From positions 1-44,532 of the forward strand of contig JAFGLN010000086.1 of assembly GCA_016928025.1 (NCBI GenBank): DNA of 44,532 nt. Reading direction: 5' to 3'. Origin of the DNA: Deltaproteobacteria bacterium. GTDB lineage: Bacteria; Desulfobacterota; Syntrophia; Syntrophales; JAFGHS01. The notes beneath the pieces were generated by a model. It saw only the letters and a list, made by a program, of their open reading frames with translations. It searched no databases and was not told the origin of the DNA. Of the stretch, positions 16,621 through 25,800 are shown one piece after another (position 1 is the stretch's first letter; every line of letters starts with the position of its first letter). Both the position numbers and the translations under genes were made by a program.

Positions 16621-17946
16621 ATGTCGAATGTCCTGTTAATCGGAAACGGCGCCCGGGAACACGTCATCGCCGAAGCCATCAGAAAATCCCGGCCGGCCCG
16701 TCTTTTCTCTTATATGAAAGGAAATAATCCGGGCATCGCGTCGCTCTCGGAAGATGTTATTATTGGAAGTTATAATGATCTCGAAGCGATTAAAAATTTT
16801 GCCCAAACGAACCAATGCGATTTTGCCGTCATCGGACCGGAAGATCCCCTTAACAACGGCATTGTTGATTATCTGACGGATGCGGCTATCCCGGCCGTCG
16901 GCCCGACCAAATCCCTGGCCCGTCTGGAAACATCGAAATCCTTCACCCGAAACCTCCTGAAAAAATATGGGATCCCCGGGAATCCCATATTCCAAACCTT
17001 CACCTCCCTGGACGGAATCGAACCGTTTCTTGATCAGCTACAAGGCATTGTCATCAAACCCGACGGCCTCACGGGCGGAAAAGGGGTGATGGTCCAAGGC
17101 GACCACTTTCAGAGCAAAGCGGAAGCCCTGAACCATTGCCGCGACATCCTGCAGGGACATGCCAGCGTGGCGGTGGAAGAAAAGCTCGAAGGCGAGGAAT
17201 TTTCGCTTCAGTGCCTCTGCGACGGTAAAACGGTTGTCGGCACCCCCCCGGCTCAGGACCATAAAAGACGCTTTGTGGATGACAAGGGTCCCAACACGGG
17301 CGGCATGGGTTCCTACTCCTGCGAAGATCACCTCCTGCCTTTTTTAAAAAGCCGGGATGTTGCCGACGCCCTGACGATTACAAAGAAAGTGGCGGAGGCG
17401 ATTCACCGGGAGACGGGCAAATACTATAAAGGCATCATGTACGGCGGATTTATGGTCACCAAAGACGGCGTCAAACTCATCGAATACAACGCCCGTTTCG
17501 GCGATCCCGAAGCCATGAACATCCTGCCTCTGCTGAAGACGGATTTCTGCGATATTTGCCGGGCCGTCATTGACGGTACACTGGATCAACTGAATGTGGA
17601 ATTCGAGAAAAAAGCGACCGTCTGCAAATACCTGGTCCCCGCCGGCTACGGACTGCCCGCGGACCATCCCGACGCCCGGTCGACATCCGCCAAGATTGAG
17701 ATCGGTGATGTTGGAGACGCACGTTTATACTACGCCTCCGTCGATCAGCGGGCGGACGGCCTTTACATGACGACATCCCGGGCCATCGGCGTCGTCGGCA
17801 TTGCCGATACGCTTCAGGAAGCTGAAAAAATCGCCCAAAACGCCGTTGCGGCCGTCAAGGGTCCGGTGGATTACCGCCCCGACGTCGGTACGGACGCCCT
17901 GATCAATCAAAGAATCCAACATATGCAAACGATAAGAGGAGCGTAA
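16621..17946 (+). CDS. purD: Phosphoribosylamine-glycine ligase
   Basis: 441 residues. It joins phosphoribosylamine and glycine with ATP to give GAR, the second step of de novo purine synthesis. The N-terminal domain starts [17 protein letters not shown], the ATP-grasp domain includes [16 protein letters not shown] and the family signature NTGGMGSYS, and the metal-binding end [13 protein letters not shown] is present. AGGAG lies nine bases before this ATG; the upstream ATG at 16591 overlaps the predicted -10 box. It heads a plus-strand operon with the cyclohydrolase, purE and tsaC. GARs of this class are usually about 420-430 residues, so the length is normal. No break is seen. Confidence 0.95.
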   Translation: MSNVLLIGNGAREHVIAEAIRKSRPARLFSYMKGNNPGIASLSEDVIIGSYNDLEAIKNFAQTNQCDFAVIGPEDPLNNGIVDYLTDAAIPAVGPTKSLARLETSKSFTRNLLKKYGIPGNPIFQTFTSLDGIEPFLDQLQGIVIKPDGLTGGKGVMVQGDHFQSKAEALNHCRDILQGHASVAVEEKLEGEEFSLQCLCDGKTVVGTPPAQDHKRRFVDDKGPNTGGMGSYSCEDHLLPFLKSRDVADALTITKKVAEAIHRETGKYYKGIMYGGFMVTKDGVKLIEYNARFGDPEAMNILPLLKTDFCDICRAVIDGTLDQLNVEFEKKATVCKYLVPAGYGLPADHPDARSTSAKIEIGDVGDARLYYASVDQRADGLYMTTSRAIGVVGIADTLQEAEKIAQNAVAAVKGPVDYRPDVGTDALINQRIQHMQTIRGA

Positions 17947-17963
17947 GGACGAGATTCAATGCC

Positions 17964-18557
17964 ATTAAACGAGCGCTGATCAGCGTGACGGACAAGACGG
18001 GAATCGTCGAGTTTGCAAAGGGATTGGCGGCATTTCAAGTCGAGATTCTTTCTACGGGAGGCACCGCCGCCCGGTTGCGGTCGAACGGTGTCCCGGTAAT
18101 GGACGTAGCCGATTATACGGAATTCCCTGAAATGATGAACGGGCGTCTCAAAACCCTGCATCCCAAGATCCACGGCGGCCTTTTAGCCGTTCGGGAAAAT
18201 GAAGAACACATGAAGGCCATACGGAAAAATCATATCAGCCTGATTGATATGGTTGTCATCAACCTGTATCGGTTTGAGGAAACGGTGGCCGAAGAAGGCT
18301 GCAGCCTGGAACAGGCCCTCGAAGCCATCGACATCGGCGGACCAGCCATGCTGAGGGCGGCGGCCAAAAACAACAAGTATGTCAGCGTCGTCACGGACCC
18401 GAACGATTATGAAAAGATTCTTAAAGAGATGGAAGAAACGGGGGGCCGGATATTGGAAGCGACAAACTATGGTCTCGCCTATAAGGCCTTCCAATTAACG
18501 GCACACTATGACAGCGCCATCTCAGATTATCTTGAAAAACGGCTCCGCCATAGGTAA
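17964..18557 (+). CDS. purH: IMP cyclohydrolase domain of PurH (stand-alone; start codon out of frame)
   Basis: About 197 residues matching only the N-terminal MGS-like IMP cyclohydrolase half of bifunctional PurH ([59 protein letters not shown]). It closes FAICAR to IMP. The frame stops after [12 protein letters not shown], so the AICAR transformylase half is absent; split forms exist in some deltaproteobacteria. The start is odd. Homology begins at an ATT codon (17964), with no in-frame ATG. The well-placed ATG at 17959 (AAGGA nine bases upstream) is one frame off and hits TGA after six codons. One base more between the ATG and ATT would give M-P-I-K-R. Options are a sequencing indel, a non-ATG start (ATT, CTG 17976, GTG 17985) or a real frameshift. 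Confidence 0.85.
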   Translation: MKRALISVTDKTGIVEFAKGLAAFQVEILSTGGTAARLRSNGVPVMDVADYTEFPEMMNGRLKTLHPKIHGGLLAVRENEEHMKAIRKNHISLIDMVVINLYRFEETVAEEGCSLEQALEAIDIGGPAMLRAAAKNNKYVSVVTDPNDYEKILKEMEETGGRILEATNYGLAYKAFQLTAHYDSAISDYLEKRLRHR

Positions 18558-18643
18558 AGAAATGACCCAGGTTTGTCATAATCACGACATGATTGTGATC
18601 TCTACAGGATTTAAGACATTTCAGGCATTAAAAAGGTTTGATC

Positions 18644-19165
18644 ATGGCGAAAAAGAAAGATGTTCTGGTTAGTGTGGTGATGGGCAGCGATTCGGATCTA
18701 TCCGTTATGATGGAAGCTGTCAATATTCTAAAAGCGTTTAATGTTCCGCATGAGGTCTATTTAACCTCCGCCCACCGGGCACCGGAACGGACAACAACGT
18801 TTGCAAAAAATGCCCAAAAACGCGGCATCGAGGTCATCATCGTGGGGGCGGGGGCGGCGGCCCATCTGGCCGGTGTCATCGCCGCGCAGACGCCTCTGCC
18901 CGTCATCGGTGTTCCCATCGACGCCACCAGCCTCGGCGGACTGGACGCCCTGTTGTCCACCCTGCAGATGCCGGGCGGCATCCCGGTCGCCACCATGACC
19001 ATCGGTAAGGCGGGGGCAAAAAATGCCGGTTTGTTGGCCGTCAGAATTCTGGCGCTTCAGGATAAGAACCTCGCCAAGGCGTTGGATGTTTATATCGCAA
19101 ATCTGGCCGCAGGCGTGGAAAAAAAACAAGAAAAGATCAACGATGCCTTACGTCCTGAAAATTGA
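18644..19165 (+). CDS. purE: N5-carboxyaminoimidazole ribonucleotide mutase
   Basis: 173 residues. It moves the carboxyl of N5-CAIR to C4, giving CAIR, in purine synthesis. Motifs are VVMGSDSDLSVM at the phosphate site, TSAHRAPERT with the catalytic His, and GAGAAAHLAGVIAAQTPLPVIGVP, followed by GLDALLSTLQMPGGIPVAT, all standard for class I PurE. The ATG at 18644 has AAGG seven bases upstream, better than the ATG at 18638. It lies 86 bases after the cyclohydrolase and overlaps tsaC by 23 bases. A class I PurE normally needs PurK, which is not in view. Confidence 0.95.
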   Translation: MAKKKDVLVSVVMGSDSDLSVMMEAVNILKAFNVPHEVYLTSAHRAPERTTTFAKNAQKRGIEVIIVGAGAAAHLAGVIAAQTPLPVIGVPIDATSLGGLDALLSTLQMPGGIPVATMTIGKAGAKNAGLLAVRILALQDKNLAKALDVYIANLAAGVEKKQEKINDALRPEN

Positions 19166-19772
19166 TCCTGCAAAACCGGACACGGCACCTATTCAAGAAG
19201 TTGCACGCATCCTGACAACAGGCGGCGTCATTGCCTATCCCACGGAAACCTTCTACGGCCTGGGTTGTGACGGCCAAAACGAAAGAGCGGTTGAAAGGAT
19301 TTATGCACTCAAAGGCAGATCTTTCACGTCCCCCCTGTCCGTCATCATCGGTCAAAGGGATGATGTTCTGAAAATCGTTGATGAGGTCCCCACCGCCGGT
19401 CACAAGCTCATGGGTCGTTTCTGGCCGGGACCCCTCACGCTGGTGTTTAGAGCTTCTTCCCAAGTTCTGCCTCGACTGACGGCGCATACGGGGAAAATCG
19501 GCCTTCGCATATCCAGCCATCCCGTAGCCACCCTGATCGCCAAGGCCCTTGCCCGCCCCATCACGGCCACGAGTGCCAACCTGACCGGCTCAGGGGAAAG
19601 TCTTTCGGCAACCGAGGCGATTGAAAGCTTCGGAGACCGTCTCGATGCCGTCATCGATGCCGGCCCAACGCCCGGAGGCAAGGGATCAACGATCGTCGAT
19701 GTGACGGTTAACCCGCCCTTACTCCTGCGCGAAGGCATCATTCCCTTTTCCATCATCCAAAATTGTCTTTAA
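19143..19772 (+). CDS. tsaC: Threonylcarbamoyl-AMP synthase (Sua5/YciO/YrdC family)
   Basis: 209 residues, the short TsaC form without the C-terminal Sua5 domain. It makes threonylcarbamoyl-AMP from threonine, bicarbonate and ATP for the t6A modification at position 37 of ANN-decoding tRNAs. Conserved blocks are GGVIAYPTETFYGLGCD, YALKGRSFTSPLSVII (KxR motif), FWPGPLTLVF and ARPITATSANLTGSGE. I place the start at 19143, inside the end of purE (23-base overlap), because family homology begins there. The longer frame upstream is a shadow of purE. Translational coupling with purE is likely. Confidence 0.92.
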   Translation: MPYVLKIDPAKPDTAPIQEVARILTTGGVIAYPTETFYGLGCDGQNERAVERIYALKGRSFTSPLSVIIGQRDDVLKIVDEVPTAGHKLMGRFWPGPLTLVFRASSQVLPRLTAHTGKIGLRISSHPVATLIAKALARPITATSANLTGSGESLSATEAIESFGDRLDAVIDAGPTPGGKGSTIVDVTVNPPLLLREGIIPFSIIQNCL

Positions 19773-19873
19773 AATATGACCGAAAAATTAATGGAAATTA
19801 AACATTAAAAAGTGTTATTCTATCGAACTAAAATATGGTTTTTTATGGTCTTTGCAAGCTGCGGGAGGGTTTG

Positions 19874-21235
19874 ATGAAACAGTTTAGAAATAATAAAATA
19901 ATATCAGCCATATGCCTTTTAACACTGTTAATTTTTATCGGCATATACAAAAACAACCATGTCAGTGCTCTGGATAGAAATATCTATAAAGAAATCAAAG
20001 TATTCAATGAAATCCTCAATATTGTAGAAAAAAACTATGTTGAACAGGTGGAGCCTCAAACCCTTATCCAGGGCGCCATTGAAGGTATGATGAAATCGCT
20101 GGATCCTCACAGCACGTTTATGACGGCCGACATGTATCAGGAACTTGAAGTGAACACCAGAGGCAGTTTCGGAGGGATCGGGACGGAAATCACGATCCTC
20201 AAAGATGTTCTGACGGTTGTTGCACCCATTGAAGACACGCCGGCCTTCCGTGCAGGAATTAAAGCAGGCGACCAGATCATCAAAATCGACGGCAAATCGA
20301 CAAAAGACATCAACATCATGGAAGCGGTCAAAAAATTACGGGGCCCGAAGGATACAAAGGTCACCCTGACCATCATGCGCAAAAGTGCCGCCAAGCCCCT
20401 GGAGTTCATCATTAACCGGGCCATCATTAATATTAAGAGCGTCAAAACCAAAATATACGATGACCATATCGGGTACATCCGAGTAGCCTCGTTTCAGGAA
20501 AGAACCGGCGATGATTTGGGAAAAGCCGTTAATGACATACAGACCAAAGTTAAAACCCTCAAGGGCATCGTTCTGGATTTGCGTGATAATCCGGGCGGCC
20601 TTTTGACGCAGGCCGTCGATGTCTCCGATGCCTTTTTGAAATCAGGGTTAATTGTTTCCATCAAGGGCAGAGCAAAAAACATGCATAGCGAGTATTCGGC
20701 CAAAGATGACGGCTATGAACCCGAATGCCCGATCATCGTTTTAGTCAATGAGGGAACCGCCAGTGCATCGGAAATAGTCTCAGGGGCATTGCAGGACAAT
20801 GGCCGGGGTATCATCCTGGGCACAAAAACATTCGGCAAGGGGTCGGTACAAACGGTCATACCTCTTGAAGAGGGTGCCGCCTTGAAACTGACAACGGCAA
20901 AATACTACACCCCCAGCGGCAGATCCATACAGGCTGAGGGCATTAACCCGGATATTATTATCAGGCAGGTTAAAAACGCCTATGAGGAGGAATCACCGGG
21001 AAGCGTTCTTCGAGAAAAAGACCTCGAGGGCCATATTAAATCAACCCAGAAAGATGATGAAGAAACAGAAGATCTTCTCAAAAGCGAATCTGATGAATTG
21101 ATGTCGGATAATCAGTTGAAAAGTGCCATTGATATTCTGAAAAGCTGGGAAGTTTTCAAAAAAGTGACGTCCGCTCAAAATGATAAACGTTCAGCCCATA
21201 GAAATACCCCGGCCAACAGCAGCAGCGCTATTTGA
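19874..21235 (+). CDS. ctpA: Carboxy-terminal processing protease (S41 family)
   Basis: 453 residues from the ATG at 19874, which has GGGAGGG four bases upstream; the longer frame from 19835 has none. The N-terminal hydrophobic segment (about 9-24) acts as a signal or anchor, so the protease works in the periplasm. A PDZ domain spans about 85-170 (GSFGGIGTEIT, APIEDTPAFRAGIKAGDQII). The S41 catalytic dyad is Ser297 in EGTASASEIVSG and Lys322 in TKTFGKGSVQT, the usual 25 residues apart. Ctp proteases trim C-termini of periplasmic proteins and control cell-wall hydrolases. The tail is acidic and poorly conserved. It begins a four-gene envelope block on the plus strand. Confidence 0.93.
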   Translation: MKQFRNNKIISAICLLTLLIFIGIYKNNHVSALDRNIYKEIKVFNEILNIVEKNYVEQVEPQTLIQGAIEGMMKSLDPHSTFMTADMYQELEVNTRGSFGGIGTEITILKDVLTVVAPIEDTPAFRAGIKAGDQIIKIDGKSTKDINIMEAVKKLRGPKDTKVTLTIMRKSAAKPLEFIINRAIINIKSVKTKIYDDHIGYIRVASFQERTGDDLGKAVNDIQTKVKTLKGIVLDLRDNPGGLLTQAVDVSDAFLKSGLIVSIKGRAKNMHSEYSAKDDGYEPECPIIVLVNEGTASASEIVSGALQDNGRGIILGTKTFGKGSVQTVIPLEEGAALKLTTAKYYTPSGRSIQAEGINPDIIIRQVKNAYEEESPGSVLREKDLEGHIKSTQKDDEETEDLLKSESDELMSDNQLKSAIDILKSWEVFKKVTSAQNDKRSAHRNTPANSSSAI

Positions 21236-21252
21236 TAGCCGACAGGAAAGGA

Positions 21253-22203
21253 ATGAAATATATCAGAAGATTTTTTGCGGCGTTTATTTTTATCGGAACG
21301 CTCATCGCGATCGGAACCATCTTCTATCTTTGGAACTATCAACCAGAGCCGGAACGCAGCGCGGACCAGGAAACAGAAAAACGTGCCATATCCGGGGAGT
21401 TAAGACATAAGGCGTTTGATAAAAACAAACAGCATGCGGTCTCGCACGGCAAGAAGAGACTGCCGAACCAACGACGGAAGATTGCCATTATTATTGACGA
21501 CATCGGTGAAGATCTCAAGCCTTTATCCGCCCTTTTGGATATGGATGTCCCATTGACATTTGCCATTCTTCCCTATTGCACACATTCGGAAAACGCCGCC
21601 GACATGATATATAAAGCCGGTCGGGAAATTCTCCTTCATCTGCCCATGGAACCTTATGATAACCCCGGCAAGAATCCGGGGAGAGGCGCTCTTTTTGTTC
21701 ATATGAGTGCGAAAGAAATCAGGAATCAGCTTGATGAAAACATGCGAGCGGTCCCCCATATATGTGGTGTCAACAATCACATGGGCTCCCGATTTATGGA
21801 AGACGGAGAAAAATTGACCGTCGTTTTTGAAGAACTGAAAAAAAGAGGGCTTTTTTTCGTGGACAGCAGAACAACCCCCGCAAGCAAGGCAAAAGAACTG
21901 GCCGTTAAGATGAACATCCCCTTTGCCGAAAGAAAGGCATTTATAGATAACGACAATCATTATCCGATTATTTTTGAAAAAATAATGGAGATTCTCAATA
22001 ATCCGCCAATGGGAAACGGAGAAAACATCGTTTTGATAGGACATCCTTATCCCGATACGGTTCGGGCTTTGAGAAAAGCTGTTCCCCTCATGAGAAAGGA
22101 AGGTGATGAAATCATTACATTAACAAAATTAATACAATTAAACAACCGCATGATATCCAAGCAGCTCAATGAAAGAAATGATGAACTTTATGAGATACCG
22201 TAA
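21253..22203 (+). CDS. Divergent polysaccharide deacetylase family protein (YibQ-like)
   Basis: 316 residues. An N-terminal membrane helix (about 8-26) anchors it, followed by a charged linker and a NodB-fold domain. Family motifs are IAIIIDDIGEDLKPL, TFAILPYCTHSENAADM, ILLHLPMEPYDN and CGVNNHMGSRFM. The DD and H positions fit the divergent polysaccharide deacetylase family (Pfam PF04748), which commonly sits next to ctpA-type proteases in Gram-negative bacteria. It probably works on peptidoglycan or another envelope polymer; activity is not proven for most members. I prefer the ATG at 21253, preceded by AGGAAAGGA, over the TTG at 21232 that overlaps the ctpA stop. Confidence 0.88.
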   Translation: MKYIRRFFAAFIFIGTLIAIGTIFYLWNYQPEPERSADQETEKRAISGELRHKAFDKNKQHAVSHGKKRLPNQRRKIAIIIDDIGEDLKPLSALLDMDVPLTFAILPYCTHSENAADMIYKAGREILLHLPMEPYDNPGKNPGRGALFVHMSAKEIRNQLDENMRAVPHICGVNNHMGSRFMEDGEKLTVVFEELKKRGLFFVDSRTTPASKAKELAVKMNIPFAERKAFIDNDNHYPIIFEKIMEILNNPPMGNGENIVLIGHPYPDTVRALRKAVPLMRKEGDEIITLTKLIQLNNRMISKQLNERNDELYEIP

Positions 22204-23899
22204 TTATAAAATACACATTGTTTCATTCCTTATTTTTTTTCTGGCGGGATGTTCTTTTTACACAGGAGAACACGAACGTGACGATGGAGACACGCACTCT
22301 GTAAACTCCACTTACCATTACTCTCTGGGCATCATGTCGCTGCTCCGGGGAGATCTGAAAGACGCCGAGTTGGAATTGGAAAAAGCCTTCCGCTTTGACC
22401 CCCAGTCCTCTTATTTGACCCAAGAGCTGGCATCCGTTTATGCCCAACAGGGTAAGGTTCAAAAAGCGATAAACCTATGCCAACAATACTTGGCGAATAG
22501 CCCCGGAGATGCGGATGTATATCTTCTTTTAGGTAGTTTGTATCTGAATTTGAAAGACCATCAAAACGCCATTCAATCCTTTGAAAAATCCGCCGCATCG
22601 GCACCGGATAAGTCGACCGCTTATTTCTATCTGGGAGCCGCCTATGCCGAAATCAAAAGCTATGAAAAGGCCCTGTCGGCATTTCAGAAAATGATCCGTC
22701 TGGAGCCTGAACAGGTAACGGGATATTATTATTTGGCCAAGGTCCTGGATGACATGAACCGGCTGGAAGAATCGGAACAACAGTTGAAGAAAATTCTTTC
22801 CCTAAAACCTTTTCACGAAGCGGCGGTGATCAATCTGGTGGCTCTTTATGAAAAACAGCATAAAAAAGAGCAAGCGATCGAAACGTATAAAAATTTTATT
22901 GATCGATATCCCGATCGCTCGCACATGAAGATGAGATTGGCACAGCTATATGTAAGACAAAAACAATATCAGGAAGCGGAAAACGAGTTCATGGATATTC
23001 TCCATTCCGATGAGAAAAATAAGGGGGTCAGAATATCCCTGGGCCTTCTCTACCTGGAATGGGAGCAGCAAAAAGAGAAAGCCGTTCCCGTCTTCTCGTC
23101 TCTCCGTGATGAATTCCCGCTGGAGCCTAAGATCGGCTATCTATTAGGTCTTGCCTGCGCAGAAAGCAACGCTCATGACAAAGCGCTGCAAGCATTCGGA
23201 AATATCCCGCCGGACTCCGAATTTTATACCGAGAGCCTTGTACAAACGAGCATCATTTTGAAAAAACAGAATAAGCTCTCGGCAGCCATTGAGATGGCGG
23301 AAAAAGCCCTCCGGAAAAAAGACGACGCCGCCTCTCTCTATTTGCTCTTGGCGTCTCTTTATGAAGAGAATAAACGCATCATGGAGGCCGAAGCGATATT
23401 GAAAAAGGGTATTATCGCCGTACCGGATCAAAAAGCCGATCTTCATTATAGTCTGGGCGTTCTTTACGAAAAAACGGGAAGGCTGAACGAAAGTATTGAA
23501 GAAATGCAGAAGGTCCTCCATGCGGATCCGCAAAATGCCGATGCCCTGAATTTCATCGGCTATACCTATGCCGACCGGGGAATCCATCTGGATCAAGCGG
23601 AAAAAATGATCAAACAGGCATTGGAGCTGAAACCCGGCAATGCCTACATGCTCGACAGCCTGGGATGGGTTTACTTTCGAAAAAACAAATTTATCGAAGC
23701 CATCAAATATTTAAAGGAAGCCTTTGATGCCATGCCGAATGATCCGACCGTCGCTGAACACCTGGGAGATGCCTACCTGAAAACCGGACAACTGCAAGAA
23801 GCATTGCAACATTATGAACACGCCCTGAAATCGAGTCCCAAAAACGAACAGCTTCAGAAAAAAATTGAAGAAATCATAAAAAACACCCATAAAAAATAA
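22190..23899 (+). CDS. TPR-repeat outer-membrane lipoprotein
   Basis: About 569 residues. A signal peptide (MRYRNYK then a hydrophobic stretch) ends in a lipobox FLAGC with Cys21, so the protein is lipidated. The rest is a chain of about a dozen tetratricopeptide repeats, for example AYFYLGAAYAEIKSYEKALSAFQ and AYMLDSLGWVYFRKNKFIEAIKYLKEAF. It is a scaffold, not an enzyme. Several in-frame ATGs (22169, 22178, 22181, 22190) precede the signal peptide with no clear ribosome site; 22190 gives the most normal n-region. It overlaps the end of the deacetylase gene, so the two are coupled, and is followed by a second lipoprotein gene. The partners are unknown. Confidence 0.88.
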   Translation: MRYRNYKIHIVSFLIFFLAGCSFYTGEHERDDGDTHSVNSTYHYSLGIMSLLRGDLKDAELELEKAFRFDPQSSYLTQELASVYAQQGKVQKAINLCQQYLANSPGDADVYLLLGSLYLNLKDHQNAIQSFEKSAASAPDKSTAYFYLGAAYAEIKSYEKALSAFQKMIRLEPEQVTGYYYLAKVLDDMNRLEESEQQLKKILSLKPFHEAAVINLVALYEKQHKKEQAIETYKNFIDRYPDRSHMKMRLAQLYVRQKQYQEAENEFMDILHSDEKNKGVRISLGLLYLEWEQQKEKAVPVFSSLRDEFPLEPKIGYLLGLACAESNAHDKALQAFGNIPPDSEFYTESLVQTSIILKKQNKLSAAIEMAEKALRKKDDAASLYLLLASLYEENKRIMEAEAILKKGIIAVPDQKADLHYSLGVLYEKTGRLNESIEEMQKVLHADPQNADALNFIGYTYADRGIHLDQAEKMIKQALELKPGNAYMLDSLGWVYFRKNKFIEAIKYLKEAFDAMPNDPTVAEHLGDAYLKTGQLQEALQHYEHALKSSPKNEQLQKKIEEIIKNTHKK

Positions 23900-23947
23900 G
23901 AACAACCGTTGCAGGTTACCGCCTGCGTCTCCCCGGACAAGAACAAA

Positions 23948-24766
23948 ATGACACTGACGATGAACCATATTCACGAACAGGACAGGGCAAAGAAGATTCC
24001 CCTGCTGCTTTTGATCATTTCGCTGTTCATATCCGCCTGCGCCGCTTATCAAAAACCCTTACCGAAACCGATGGATGCGGAAATAAAATTCATCCTTGAT
24101 GAAATCCGAAGCGAAAGCCTCTACCCGAACCGGATGCAAGCCTCGGCAAACGTCAATGTGAGCGCCTCAGGAAGAAGATATACCATGCGGATGGCCTTGG
24201 TTTTAAAAAAACCGCAAAGTCTCAGGATCGAATCGATCCCATTCATAGGAACACCGGATTTTTTTCTTACGCTGGACGAAAATAAAATGAAGGTCTTTTT
24301 ACCAAAAGAGGGAACATTTTATATCGGAAAACCATCCCCTGAAAACTTTAAGACATTTTTCCCTTTAAAGCTGCCGGTGAAAGGTTTGGCGGCCCTTTTA
24401 ATGGGTGCCATACCGGCCCTGGAAAAAGAGATGCAGCTATACCCGGAATCAAAGGTGGGAGATATATTGCAGATTAACGTCTTGGACGGCAAAAATAAAA
24501 TGAGTACCCTCTGGTTCGATTCCCTTAATCATCGTATTGTAAAAATTGTCCAGTTTGACGCCTATGAAAATCCTCTATACACTTTCAGTTACGGAAATTT
24601 CAGCGAGGTGGAAACGGCGGTTCCCCAAACCATTCTAATCGTTCTGGAGCAGCATCAAGCCCAAATAACGATTCGCTATACCGATATTCAATTTTCAATC
24701 GAACAGGACGATAAAATCTTTGATTTGGCGATTCCACCCGGTGTTTGGCCGACTTACCTGGATTGA
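23948..24766 (+). CDS. LolB-like / DUF4292-type lipoprotein
   Basis: About 272 residues from the ATG at 23948. A signal peptide with hydrophobic core IPLLLLIISLF ends at the lipobox ISAC (Cys31). The mature part is beta-rich, with MQASANVNVSASGRRYTMRMALVLKKPQSLRIE, a pattern shared by LolB and DUF4292 proteins that form a half-barrel binding lipid or acyl chains. The family usually sits in the outer membrane and takes part in lipoprotein or lipid handling; the exact role here is inferred only. No clear ribosome site is seen; a TTG at 23909 and an ATG at 23960 are other options. It is the last gene before the bidirectional terminator. Confidence 0.75.
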   Translation: MTLTMNHIHEQDRAKKIPLLLLIISLFISACAAYQKPLPKPMDAEIKFILDEIRSESLYPNRMQASANVNVSASGRRYTMRMALVLKKPQSLRIESIPFIGTPDFFLTLDENKMKVFLPKEGTFYIGKPSPENFKTFFPLKLPVKGLAALLMGAIPALEKEMQLYPESKVGDILQINVLDGKNKMSTLWFDSLNHRIVKIVQFDAYENPLYTFSYGNFSEVETAVPQTILIVLEQHQAQITIRYTDIQFSIEQDDKIFDLAIPPGVWPTYLD

Positions 24767-24791
24767 TCGCAGCCATTCGGATGTCCCATAA

Positions 24792-24825
24792 AAAAATCCC
24801 CGGTCATTGGCTTCCGGGGATTTTT
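24792..24825. terminator. Strong bidirectional rho-independent terminator
   Basis: A perfect 12-bp stem, 24792-24803 with 24814-24825, around a ten-base loop, with A-run and T-run ends built in, so it works on both strands. It sits between the convergent LolB-like and ybgF genes. A second perfect 8-bp hairpin without a T-run (24844-24851 with 24861-24868) lies between it and ybgF. Confidence 0.92.
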
Positions 24826-24874
24826 CGTCGATATGGTACGCTTCGCTATTCAGGACAAGTGAATAGCGGCCGTC

Positions 24875-25771
24875 TTATTTAATGTCCAAAAGCTTCTCCC
24901 GCGCGATTCTGGCCTGATTTGTATTGGGATAATCTTTGATCACCTGCTGAAGAATAAGCTTTGCGCTGGCCTTATCATCGAGGTTTAAAAAGGAAAGACC
25001 CTGCTTCATTAACGCAAACGATACCTTGTCGCCATCAGGATAACTCTTTACAACTTTTTCATACTCCAGAATGGCCAGTTCATATTTTCTTTCAAAATAA
25101 TAACTTTCACCTATCCAGAATTGGGCATCATCTGAAAGTTCCGCATTGGGAAATTGTTTTAGGAATGTTTGAAAGTCCGTTCTGGCTTTATCGTACCTTC
25201 CTTCTTTGAAAGCTTCATGAGCATCCGCATAAAGCGATTCTTTGTCGGTCTTCTCCTTTACCGTTTCTTTCGATTCCCCATTTTGATCAATTTTTTTTTC
25301 GGATTTATTCGCCGGGGCACTCGATTTGCCGATATCAAGAAAATTCTCAATAAAATTCAATTTAAAAGAAACAGCGCCAATTTTTTTCCCGTTTTCCTCA
25401 ATCCCTTGATTCGTTCTCGCGGCAAACGTCGAAAGGTCTTTACGGAGCTCTTCTATCTGCCCTCTGAGCTGCTGGATCTGTCGTGTAATGCTGGTAATAT
25501 CGGCACCAATATCGGCCTGTTGCTTTTGTAATGCCGTGACGTTTTCCTTATTCCCCTTTTTATCGGCCAACAAATCCGCCAAGGAACGCTCCTGCCCTTC
25601 CTTGACCGCCATTAAACTTTGTTCCACGTTTATAATTTTTTCATTGGCAAGCAGGATTTTTTGATCAAGATCGCGATTAAGTCTATTCAAGTCCTGCGTT
25701 GATGCACAACCTAAAACCATTCCCACAAATATGAGCCATGCAAAAAGAGGCCTAATCAATGCGTTTTTCAA
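24875..25771 (-). CDS. ybgF: Tol-Pal system protein YbgF/CpoB
   Basis: 298 residues. A lipoprotein-type signal peptide (hydrophobic 8-20, lipobox VLGC at Cys22) is followed by a coiled-coil region (about 25-120, with the QQLRGQIEELRKDL heptads) used for trimerisation. The C-terminal domain (about 180-298) has three TPR repeats starting LYADAHEAFKEGRYDKARTDFQ, the YbgF signature. The protein coordinates Tol-Pal with septal peptidoglycan synthesis in E. coli, where it is soluble in the periplasm; the Cys here suggests a lipidated form. The start is TTG with AAGGAGG nine bases upstream. It lies 29 bases after pal on the same strand, the normal pal-ybgF order. Confidence 0.92.
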   Translation of the reverse strand: MKNALIRPLFAWLIFVGMVLGCASTQDLNRLNRDLDQKILLANEKIINVEQSLMAVKEGQERSLADLLADKKGNKENVTALQKQQADIGADITSITRQIQQLRGQIEELRKDLSTFAARTNQGIEENGKKIGAVSFKLNFIENFLDIGKSSAPANKSEKKIDQNGESKETVKEKTDKESLYADAHEAFKEGRYDKARTDFQTFLKQFPNAELSDDAQFWIGESYYFERKYELAILEYEKVVKSYPDGDKVSFALMKQGLSFLNLDDKASAKLILQQVIKDYPNTNQARIAREKLLDIK

Positions 25772-25800
25772 TAATCAAAACCTCCTTCATGCTTAAAGAC

